64,000 nt of DNA from an uncultured Bacteroidia bacterium. Lineage in GTDB: Bacteria; Bacteroidota; Bacteroidia; Bacteroidales; Prolixibacteraceae. Both the position numbers and the translations under genes were made by a program. The notes beneath the pieces were generated by a model. That model was not told the origin of the DNA. It searched no databases and was given only the letters and a program-made list of their open reading frames with translations. Shown one piece after another: positions 27,267 through 34,220 of this stretch. The stretch is taken from NCBI GenBank assembly GCA_903897145.1, contig CAIUAN010000048.1, positions 1 to 64,000 of the forward strand, given 5' to 3'. Every line of letters starts with the position of its first letter. Position 1 is the first letter of the stretch.

Positions 27267-28565
27267 ATGACTCATGCAGTACTTAAACGAACATTAACAC
27301 CTTTATTACTTTGGGGGCTCGGTGTTGGCTATGTTATATCTGGGATGTATTTCGGATGGAACTTGGGCCTCGAAAAAGGGGGAACTCTGGGTATGACTAT
27401 GGCTACAGTGTTGGTGATAATCCTCTATTCGTGTTTTAGTTTCTCTTATGCCGAACTGGCTTGTGCAATACCAAAGGCTGGTGGTGCTTATGACTATGCC
27501 GAACGTGCCTTTAAAAAAGATATCGGATTTATTACGGGCTTAGCTCAGATCATCGAATTTGTGTTTGCACCCCCGGCGATCGCCATTGCTATTGGAGCCT
27601 ATTTCCATTTAGCCTTTCCTGAAGTCTCGGTCATGTTTACTGCAATTGTTGTGTATCTGCTGTTTACGGCATTAAATATCTATGGAATAAACGCCGCTGC
27701 AAACTTCGAATTGGTCGTAACTATATTAGCCGTTGGAGAACTCTTATTATTCTCGGGTCTCACCTTGCCCCATTTTTCTGCTTCTCATTTTACACAAAAC
27801 CCATTTCCTAATGGTTGGACCGGTGCTTTTGCAGCTATCCCCTTTGCGATTTGGTTCTTCTTAGGGATCGAAGGGGTGGCTAATGTCGCTGAAGAGACGA
27901 TAAACCCTCAGAAAGATATCATCAAAGGGTTTGGTTGGGCCTTGCTAACCTTGGTGGTATTGTGCGTACTTGTCTTTGTTGCATCCATAGGTATAGGAGG
28001 CTGGGAATCAATCGTTTTTGCAGCTGGTGGTGCCACTTCCGATTCTCCATTGCCGATGGCTTTAGGTCATATCTTTGCGACAGACCATCTTTTTTATAAA
28101 CTGCTAATTGGCATTGGACTTTTTGGATTGGTAGCTTCCTTCCACGGATTATTGCTTGCTAGTGGACGTGCTACCTTCGAATTTGGAAAGATTGGTAACG
28201 CACCTCATTTCTTAGGTAGAGTTCATCCTAAGTTTCAGACTCCAGCCAATGCCTTGATCTTTAATGCTCTTATTGGGATACTTATCCTTTGTACAGGTAA
28301 AACAGATCAGATCATTATTATTTCTGTCTTTGGAGCCCTTTCTTTATATGCTTTGTCCATGCTTTCAGTGCTTAAACTGCGCAAGACTGAGCCTCATCTT
28401 AATAGACCTTTTATGGTCCCATTTTATCCCTTTACACCCATTGTGGCGTTTGTGTTATCGCTGGTTTGCATCGTTGCATTATGCTATGCTTATGGTGTTC
28501 TCGCTATCTATTATTTTGGTATCTTGCTGTTCTTTTATCTGCTTTTTAAAATCTTTAAAAAATGA
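27267..28565 (+). CDS. APC-superfamily amine permease, ethanolamine-permease type
   Basis: A 432-residue polytopic protein with about 12 hydrophobic segments. It carries APC-family landmarks in TM1 (GVGYVISGMYFGWNLGLEKG) and ELACAIPKAGGAYDYAERAF between TM2 and TM3. The unwound TM1 motif GMYFGWN and the IEGVANVAEET segment are typical of the ethanolamine permease branch (Eat/EutP-like) rather than of the putrescine importer PuuP. It imports an amine or amino alcohol at the inner membrane by proton- or sodium-coupled transport. Its TGA overlaps the ATG of the glutamine-synthetase-like ligase (ATGA at 28562-28565), so transport and first enzymatic step are translationally coupled. Confidence 0.85.
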   Translation: MTHAVLKRTLTPLLLWGLGVGYVISGMYFGWNLGLEKGGTLGMTMATVLVIILYSCFSFSYAELACAIPKAGGAYDYAERAFKKDIGFITGLAQIIEFVFAPPAIAIAIGAYFHLAFPEVSVMFTAIVVYLLFTALNIYGINAAANFELVVTILAVGELLLFSGLTLPHFSASHFTQNPFPNGWTGAFAAIPFAIWFFLGIEGVANVAEETINPQKDIIKGFGWALLTLVVLCVLVFVASIGIGGWESIVFAAGGATSDSPLPMALGHIFATDHLFYKLLIGIGLFGLVASFHGLLLASGRATFEFGKIGNAPHFLGRVHPKFQTPANALIFNALIGILILCTGKTDQIIIISVFGALSLYALSMLSVLKLRKTEPHLNRPFMVPFYPFTPIVAFVLSLVCIVALCYAYGVLAIYYFGILLFFYLLFKIFKK

Positions 28566-29911
28566 GCCACGAAGAGATCTTTGCGTATGTCCGTAGCCAC
28601 GAATCTGGCCGAGTAAAAGTAGCAGTCGCCGATATCGACGGTGTCTTAAGGGGTAAATATATTTCAAGTGAGAAATTCCTTGCCTCTGCAAATGGAGACC
28701 TCGGATTTTGCGATGTGGTCTTTGGATGGGATATGACAGATGCTGCTTATGATAATTCAAGCTATACTGGTTGGCACAGTGGCTATCCCGATGCTAAAGT
28801 AAAATTAAGTCTCGATAGTTTTCGCAAGATCCCATGGGAGAATGGAACGCCATTTTTCTTGGGTGAATTTATTGATGCCTCAGGGGCAGCTTTATCGATC
28901 TGTCCTCGTCAATTACTTAGGAAAATTATTGGTGACCTTTCTAATGCTGGATTTGAAGCAAAATGTGCACAGGAATTCGAGTGGTTTAACTTCGCTGAAA
29001 CACCTCAGACATTTGCCGAAAAAGAGGGCCGTCATCTGACACCGCTGACACCCGGCATGTTCGGCTATTCTATCCTGAGAAGCAGCGTTCGGAATGACTT
29101 CTTTTCTGCACTTTTCGATCAGATGAAACAGTTTGACATTCACTTGGAAGGTCTTCATACCGAAACTGGCCCTGGTGTTTACGAAGCGGCTATAACCTAT
29201 AGCGATGTGCTTTTGGCTGCTGATAATGCCATATTGTTTAAAACCTCCGTAAAAGAGATTGCTTATAAACATGGTGTTTTGGCAACCTTTATGGCTAAGG
29301 TAAGCGAAAATCTGCCGGGTTGTAGTGGCCATGTGCATCAATCTCTTTGGAAGGAAAATACAAATGTCTTTCATGATGCGTCAGGGAAACACCAGATGAG
29401 TGAACTGATGAACCAATATATCGCAGGTCAACTTTATTGTTTGCCACATATCTTACCAATGGTGGCTCCAACGATAAATTCATACAAACGACTCGTTGAG
29501 GGGGCTTGGGCTCCAACAACCGTTACTTGGGGTGTCGACAATCGGACGGTGGCTTTGCGGGCCATTACAGGCGGCAGTAAATCATGCCGTCTCGAAACAC
29601 GCGTGGTAGGTAGCGATACCAATCCCTATCTGGCGCTGAGTGCTTGCCTGGCTGCGGGTCTTTATGGAATTAAAAATAAACTAAAGTTGCAAGATGCTAC
29701 CTCTGGCAACGGCTACCGCGATGAGTCTAACGGACGATTCCCTAAAAGCCTTGAAGAGGCGAATCAGAATATGAAGAACTCAGCTGTAGCAAAAGAACTC
29801 TTAGGAGAGACTTTTGTCACCCATTTTACCCAAACCCGCGACTGGGAAGTGCGTCAGTTTGCCAAGGTGGTTACCGACTGGGAAACAAAACGATACTTCG
29901 AGATCATCTAA
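28562..29911 (+). CDS. Glutamine-synthetase-family gamma-glutamyl-amine ligase (PuuA/GlnA4-like)
   Basis: This 449-residue protein is a type I-like glutamine synthetase homologue of the catabolic branch. Its opening (VKVAVADIDGVLRGKYISSEKF) and the absence of the adenylylation-site region separate it from housekeeping GlnA. Seen in it: acidic metal-binding segments (ECAQEFEWFNF-like region near 135, ETGPGVYEAA), CSGHVHQSL around 255, and the C-terminal RLETRVVGSDTNPYLALSA. It would ATP-dependently join glutamate to an amine, giving a gamma-glutamylamide. With an ethanolamine-type permease in front and alcohol and aldehyde dehydrogenases behind, gamma-glutamylethanolamide is the most likely product (inference). 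Its 3' end is partly copied in the tandem repeats that follow. Confidence 0.85.
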   Translation: MSHEEIFAYVRSHESGRVKVAVADIDGVLRGKYISSEKFLASANGDLGFCDVVFGWDMTDAAYDNSSYTGWHSGYPDAKVKLSLDSFRKIPWENGTPFFLGEFIDASGAALSICPRQLLRKIIGDLSNAGFEAKCAQEFEWFNFAETPQTFAEKEGRHLTPLTPGMFGYSILRSSVRNDFFSALFDQMKQFDIHLEGLHTETGPGVYEAAITYSDVLLAADNAILFKTSVKEIAYKHGVLATFMAKVSENLPGCSGHVHQSLWKENTNVFHDASGKHQMSELMNQYIAGQLYCLPHILPMVAPTINSYKRLVEGAWAPTTVTWGVDNRTVALRAITGGSKSCRLETRVVGSDTNPYLALSACLAAGLYGIKNKLKLQDATSGNGYRDESNGRFPKSLEEANQNMKNSAVAKELLGETFVTHFTQTRDWEVRQFAKVVTDWETKRYFEII

Positions 29912-30390
29912 TCGAGTCCGAAGGATATTAATTTCACTAACTCTCAGTGAACTGGGAGTTAAAAGATCTCAAATGTGGATGGCTGTTATGTTGGTCAGGT
30001 TACTAATGTGATTGTCGACTGGGAAAGTAAACGGTATTTCACGATGATCTAAAAAGTCCGAAGGACTTTAATTTCACTAACTCTCAGTGAACTGGGAGTT
30101 AAAAGATCTCAAATGTGGATGGCTGTTATGTTAGTCAGGTTACTAATGTGATTGTCGACTGGGAAAGCAAACGGTATTTCAGGATGATCTAAAAAGTCCG
30201 AAGGACTTTAATTTCACTAACTCTCAGTGAACTGGGAGTTAAAAGATCTCAAATGTGGATGGCTGTTATGTTAGTCAGGTTACTAATGTGGTTGTCGACT
30301 GGGAAAGTAAACGGTATTTCACGATGATCTAAAAAGTCCGAAGGACTGTGATTTTAAATAACTCTCAGTGAAACTGAGAGTTAAAAAGTC
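29912..30390 (+). repeat. 140-bp tandem repeat array carrying a diverged copy of the ligase 3' end
   Basis: GTCCGAAGG begins at 29916, 30056, 30196 and 30336, giving an exact 140-base period with three complete units and a partial fourth. Units differ at only a few positions. Each unit has two hairpins: AAAGTCC-GAA-GGACTTT (degenerate in unit 1) and a 10-bp stem around CTCNCAGT. The last hairpin (30359-30383) is a perfect 11-bp stem with a GAA loop. Each unit ends in a stretch that translates to VDWESKRYFTMI plus stop, matching the ligase C-terminus TDWETKRYFEII. No unit has a start for a real protein. The array separates the ligase from the alcohol dehydrogenase by about 600 bases. Confidence 0.9.
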
Positions 30391-30515
30391 AAACAAACAG
30401 GGAGCCCCGAAGTGGGTTCAACAAGGATACTTTAAAGTATTAATTCGTTTAAGGCCTAAAAAAATAATTTTAGTAGAAATAACAAGAGTAAAAAATATAG
30501 TAAATCACTTTCATC

Positions 30516-31655
30516 ATGTCAATCTCACAATTTAATTTCCCCACTACGATCCGTTTTGGTGCGGGAGTAATCGCTGAATTACCGACCTACCTAAAAAATA
30601 ACAACCTCTCCAGACCTTTGATCTCAACAGATCCGACCATTGCTGGATTAGGGTTCTTTAAGCAAATCTTGAGTGACCTCCGTGCGGCAGGTATCCAGCC
30701 GACTGTATTTCACGACATTCATAAAAATCCGGTAAAAAGCGATGTTTACAAGGGTGCCGAAGCTTATGATAACGCAAATTGTGATTGTATTGTCGGCCTT
30801 GGTGGGGGAGCGGCCATCGATGTGGCTCGTGCGATCTTATTGCGGATCAATCATCGGGAAGATCTCTTTAAATATGATGATCTTATTGGTGGTGATGTGT
30901 ATGTAACGAATGATGTTCCACCATTTATCACCGTTCCAACAACGGCAGGTACGGGCAGTGAAGTGGGTCGCTCGGCAATCATTGCAGATGACGAAACACA
31001 TCAGAAAAAAATATTGTTCTCGCCTAAGCTATTGGCGAAAATTGTCTTTGCCGATCCAAATTTGACCATGGACCTTCCAGCATTCATAACTGCTGCCACC
31101 GGCATGGACGCCCTAACACACAATATGGAAGCTTTCTTAGCTAAAAATTATCATCCACTTTGCGACGGAATAGCTTTGGAAGGGATGCGATTGATCGCTC
31201 TTTCAATAGAAAAAGCTGTGAAAAATCCAGATGTCGAAGCACGCTCTAATATGTTATTAGCCTCTATGATGGGAGCTATTGCATTCCAAAAAGGACTTGG
31301 CGTAGTGCATTCATTAGCACATCCACTCTCTAGTTTATTGGATACCCATCATGGTCTAGCGAATGCTGTTAATTTGCCTTATGGGATGAAGTATAATATC
31401 GAAGGTTTTGAAGACCGATTTGTTCGGATGGCCAAAGCATTAGGGATTAAAAATGAAACTGGCGAAGGGGTCGTTGAATACCTATTTGATTTGAACGATA
31501 GATTAGGCATTCCAAAAACTTTGGGTGGTATTGGAGTGAAAACGGAACATATTGAGACGTTGGCAGACTTAGCCTTTGCTGACTTTGCTCATCCAAATAA
31601 TCCAAAGCCTGTTAGTCGGGCTGATTTCAAAGCTTTATACCTGAAAGCCTTATAA
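30516..31655 (+). CDS. Iron-containing (group III) alcohol dehydrogenase
   Basis: The 379-residue protein has the Fe-ADH fold. The N-terminal nucleotide-binding half contains GLGGGAAIDVARA. The metal-binding half carries ligands in GMDALTHNMEAF (Asp and His), HSLAHPLSSLLDTHHGLAN (two or more His) and the usual PYGMKYN following. It oxidises alcohols or reduces aldehydes with NAD(P). Between a gamma-glutamyl ligase and an aldehyde dehydrogenase, the natural reading is oxidation of gamma-glutamylethanolamide to the aldehyde, replacing the amine oxidase PuuB of the putrescine pathway (inference). The next gene starts 9 bases after the stop. No clear promoter is visible in the about 100 bases between the repeat array and the ATG. 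Confidence 0.88.
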   Translation: MSISQFNFPTTIRFGAGVIAELPTYLKNNNLSRPLISTDPTIAGLGFFKQILSDLRAAGIQPTVFHDIHKNPVKSDVYKGAEAYDNANCDCIVGLGGGAAIDVARAILLRINHREDLFKYDDLIGGDVYVTNDVPPFITVPTTAGTGSEVGRSAIIADDETHQKKILFSPKLLAKIVFADPNLTMDLPAFITAATGMDALTHNMEAFLAKNYHPLCDGIALEGMRLIALSIEKAVKNPDVEARSNMLLASMMGAIAFQKGLGVVHSLAHPLSSLLDTHHGLANAVNLPYGMKYNIEGFEDRFVRMAKALGIKNETGEGVVEYLFDLNDRLGIPKTLGGIGVKTEHIETLADLAFADFAHPNNPKPVSRADFKALYLKAL

Positions 31656-31664
31656 TCGAATGCC

Positions 31665-32369
31665 ATGAAAATTGTAATTGGAGTCTGCTTTACAGAAACA
31701 AAATATCCGAATTATCCAGCTTGGATCCTCGAGGGCTCCGATGCCGTTGAGGTTGTTGACCTTTCGTGGGAAAAGCAAAACTTGGAAGATCTGGATAAAT
31801 GTCATGGTCTGCTTCTAACAGGTGGTATCGATATTGATCCTGCCTATTACGATCAAACATTAAAAACGTATCCCAATCAACCAGTGATTTGGAATACAAG
31901 TCGCGATGAATTTGAGTTCGATCTTTTGAACAAGGCTCAAGCGGTAAAAATGCCGATTCTTGGCATCTGTCGAGGTCTGCAGCTGATTAATGTAGCACTG
32001 GGTGGCTCATTAATTGTTGATTTGGAGCATGCAGGGGAGAAGAACCATCGAAATATGGGTGGAATAGATTATATCCACACTGTCGAACTTCAAAAAGACT
32101 CTTTGCTCGCAACCGTCTCCGGAATATCAAATGGCATGGTAAATAGTGCGCATCATCAAGCTATCGAGCAGATTTCAGACCTGCTCTCTATTGGTTGTTA
32201 TTCCGACGATGGACTTATTGAAGGGATCGAATGGAAAGATAAAGCAGATAACAGCCCAATGTTGGCTGTTCAATGGCATCCAGAACGTATTGAAAATAAA
32301 CAAACAAATCCACTTTCTCAAAATCTCAAAGCCTGGTTTTTTGAGGAAGCCATAAAATTTAAATCATGA
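31665..32369 (+). CDS. PuuD-like gamma-glutamyl hydrolase (peptidase C26, class I amidotransferase fold)
   Basis: This 234-residue protein has the class I glutamine-amidotransferase triad: nucleophilic Cys in LGICRGLQLINVALGG (about 102) and His/Glu in VQWHPER (about 205). LLLTGGIDIDPAYY is the hallmark of gamma-glutamyl-GABA hydrolases. It would hydrolyse a gamma-glutamyl bond to release glutamate, thereby recycling the activating group added by the ligase. In PuuD the substrate is gamma-Glu-GABA; here gamma-glutamylglycine would fit the proposed ethanolamine route (inference). Its TGA overlaps the ATG of the aldehyde dehydrogenase (ATGA at 32366-32369), indicating translational coupling. 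Confidence 0.87.
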   Translation: MKIVIGVCFTETKYPNYPAWILEGSDAVEVVDLSWEKQNLEDLDKCHGLLLTGGIDIDPAYYDQTLKTYPNQPVIWNTSRDEFEFDLLNKAQAVKMPILGICRGLQLINVALGGSLIVDLEHAGEKNHRNMGGIDYIHTVELQKDSLLATVSGISNGMVNSAHHQAIEQISDLLSIGCYSDDGLIEGIEWKDKADNSPMLAVQWHPERIENKQTNPLSQNLKAWFFEEAIKFKS

Positions 32370-33730
32370 AAATCATTAACCCAGCAACTCACGAAGTTAT
32401 CACAACCGTTTCTGAAGACGACAAGTTAAGTATTGATAAAAAGGTTAATGAAGCGAGAATTGGTCAGCAAAAATGGAATCAAGTGCCTCTTGCCGACCGT
32501 ATTGCGATCTTGCAAAAGTTTGCCAGTTTACTTCAGCAAAATATCGAAGAGTGTGCCTCAGTTTTAACCAGTGAAGTTGGAAAACCGTTGCAGCAGTCGC
32601 GCAATGAAGTCAATGGTGCCTGTGCCCGTATTGAATGGCTAACGGCTAATGCGTTGAGTGATTTAAGTGATGAATGGATGGTTTCAGAAGGGGCTACGCG
32701 CGAGAAGATTGCCTATGAGCCTCTTGGTGTGGTTTGTAATATATCGGCTTGGAACTACCCCTATTTAGTTGGGACTAACGTATTTGTTCCGGCCCTTTTA
32801 GCTGGCAATAGTGTGGTTTATAAACCCTCCGAACTGGCAACCTTAACCGGTCTTCAGATTGAAAAATACCTACATCAAGCAGGTGTTCCAAAAGATGCCT
32901 TTACGATTGTTATTGGTGCAAGGGAAGTTGGCGAACTACTTTTGGAGGCAGACCTTGACGGCTATTTCTTCACCGGATCTTATGCAACTGGCAAATCGAT
33001 TTACGAAAAGGTAAGTAAAAAGATGAAGCCTTGCGGACTCGAACTGGGTGGTAAAGATCCACTGTATGTGGCTGATGATGTGGCTGATGTTAATACTGTG
33101 GCGGTGAATACTGCTGATGGTGTATTTTACAATAACGGACAGAGCTGTTGCTCGGTAGAACGTATTTATGTGCATGAAAAGGTCTACGATGCTTATGTGG
33201 CTGCTTTTGTGGCGGAGGTGAAGACGTATAGTTTTGGCAGTCCAACTGCAGAAGGTGTTTATTGCGCCGCTTTAACACGCAAGGAGCAGCCAGCCTATCT
33301 TGCCAGTCAGGTGAAAGATGCCGTTTCTAAAGGGGCGACATTACTTTGTGGTGGGAAGATTGTTTCGGGTGAGGGGAACTTCTTTGAGCCTACGGTATTA
33401 GTTGATGTGAACCATACCATGGAGGTGATGCGCGAGGAGTCGTTCGGACCTATCATTGGAATTATGAAGGTCAGCAGCGATAAAGAGGCGCTAGCCTTAA
33501 TGAATGATACCCAATATGGACTAACCGCAGCGGTATTTACCTCAGATGAAAGCCGGGCGCTAACATTGATGAATCAGTTAAATGCTGGCACGACTTATTG
33601 GAACTGTTGTGACCGAGTGAGTGCTGCTCTGCCTTGGAGTGGTCGCAAGCATAGTGGTTTTGGGAGTACCCTTTCGCATGTTGGATTACGCACCTTTACT
33701 CAGCCTAAAGCCTATCATTTAAGGAGTTGA
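32366..33730 (+). CDS. NAD(P)-dependent aldehyde dehydrogenase
   Basis: A 454-residue member of the ALDH superfamily. Visible landmarks are the NAD-binding FTGSYATGKSIYEKV, the general-base Glu in GLELGGKDPLYVADD, the catalytic Cys in YNNGQSCCSVERIYVHE (two adjacent Cys) and the EESFGPIIGIM and WSGRKHSGFGSTLS motifs near the C-terminus. The length is slightly short (betaine-aldehyde-type ALDHs have about 480-500 residues), mainly at the N-terminus. It is the last gene of the catabolic set and would oxidise the gamma-glutamylated aldehyde to the acid. The substrate assignment depends on the operon and is inferred. Confidence 0.9.
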   Translation: MKIINPATHEVITTVSEDDKLSIDKKVNEARIGQQKWNQVPLADRIAILQKFASLLQQNIEECASVLTSEVGKPLQQSRNEVNGACARIEWLTANALSDLSDEWMVSEGATREKIAYEPLGVVCNISAWNYPYLVGTNVFVPALLAGNSVVYKPSELATLTGLQIEKYLHQAGVPKDAFTIVIGAREVGELLLEADLDGYFFTGSYATGKSIYEKVSKKMKPCGLELGGKDPLYVADDVADVNTVAVNTADGVFYNNGQSCCSVERIYVHEKVYDAYVAAFVAEVKTYSFGSPTAEGVYCAALTRKEQPAYLASQVKDAVSKGATLLCGGKIVSGEGNFFEPTVLVDVNHTMEVMREESFGPIIGIMKVSSDKEALALMNDTQYGLTAAVFTSDESRALTLMNQLNAGTTYWNCCDRVSAALPWSGRKHSGFGSTLSHVGLRTFTQPKAYHLRS

Positions 33731-33758
33731 GGAACTCTTTTTTTGAGTATTAGACATT

Positions 33759-33787
33759 AAAAAAGGCATTGAAAAATCAATGCCTTT
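33759..33787 (-). terminator. Rho-independent terminator of the tRNA-Arg gene
   Basis: Arms AAAGGCATTGA and TCAATGCCTTT (33762-33772 and 33777-33787) form an 11-bp perfect stem with a four-base loop. On the minus strand they are followed by a T-run. It begins only 4 bases past the tRNA 3' end. Read on the plus strand it may also end the aldehyde dehydrogenase transcript, though the T-run there is weak. Confidence 0.8.
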
Positions 33788-33790
33788 ATG

Positions 33791-33863
33791 TGACCCCGGA
33801 GAGAGTCGAACCCCCAACCTTCTGATCCGTAGTCAGATGCTCTATCCATTAAGCTACGGGGCC
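33791..33863 (-). tRNA. tRNA-Arg (anticodon ACG)
   Basis: On the minus strand the 73-nt sequence folds as a cloverleaf. The acceptor stem GGCCCCG pairs with CGGGGTC (one G-U) and is followed by discriminator A. The anticodon arm TCTGA-CTACGGA-TCAGA gives anticodon ACG, and the T-arm carries GGTTCGACTC. CCA is not encoded. An ACG anticodon would be deaminated to ICG to read CGU, CGC and CGA. Confidence 0.93.
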
Positions 33864-33875
33864 AATTTTAGTCGA

Positions 33876-33906
33876 ATCTGTTTACTTCCTAAAAAGTTAA
33901 ACAGAT
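33876..33906. other. Short inverted repeat upstream of the tRNA gene
   Basis: ATCTGTTTA (33876-33884) and TAAACAGAT (33898-33906) form a 9-bp perfect inverted repeat with a 13-nt spacer, in the promoter region of the minus-strand tRNA. No T-run follows on either strand; the role is unknown. Confidence 0.35.
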
Positions 33907-34178
33907 CTCAGAACGTTTACTCCAGAACTAAACCATTGGTCAAGCCACTTGAAGCGCTGCAAAGATAATCAGATTTCAGAAACCAAAACTATGAGAACTT
34001 ATTATTTTTCTTAAAAATGGACTTTTAATTGCGTTATTCTTACCTAATCCATCCTCCACCCAGCTGTAAATTGCCCCTTAGCTCCCCTATTACAAGCTCT
34101 TCTGAAATCAGGAGCCATTGCATTCACTTTCTATTGAAAATTAACCCTTTTTTATTCCAAAAAAAGAATTTAATGTCC

Positions 34179-34186
34179 TATATTTG
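34179..34186 (+). promoter_or_regulatory. Predicted -7 element for feoAB
   Basis: TATATTTG is an exact TAnnTTTG match. It implies transcription starting near 34193, downstream of the ATG at 34173, which favours the GTG at 34221 as the translation start of the FeoA-FeoB fusion. No Fur-box palindrome could be confidently recognised nearby. Confidence 0.45.
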
Positions 34187-34220
34187 TACGTTATTTTTAA
34201 TTGTTCTAAATAAGGTATCG

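Noticed and set aside
28913-29374. 153-codon minus-strand open frame opposite the ligase gene
   Set aside because: Fully inside the conserved ligase coding sequence; Cys/His-rich pieces are by-products of the antisense reading.
29970-30290. Small open frames (MWMAVMLVRLLM) in each 140-bp repeat unit
   Set aside because: They lie in another frame from the ligase-like tail, have no ribosome-binding site and arise simply because the unit is repeated; no peptide function can be supported.
30359-30383. Rho-independent terminator at the end of the repeat array
   Set aside because: The 11-bp stem is perfect, but on the plus strand it is followed by an A-run and not a T-run, so it was kept as a hairpin of the repeat.
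29912-30390. CRISPR array
   Set aside because: The 140-base period has no alternating constant repeat and variable spacer; the whole unit is conserved and no cas genes are present.
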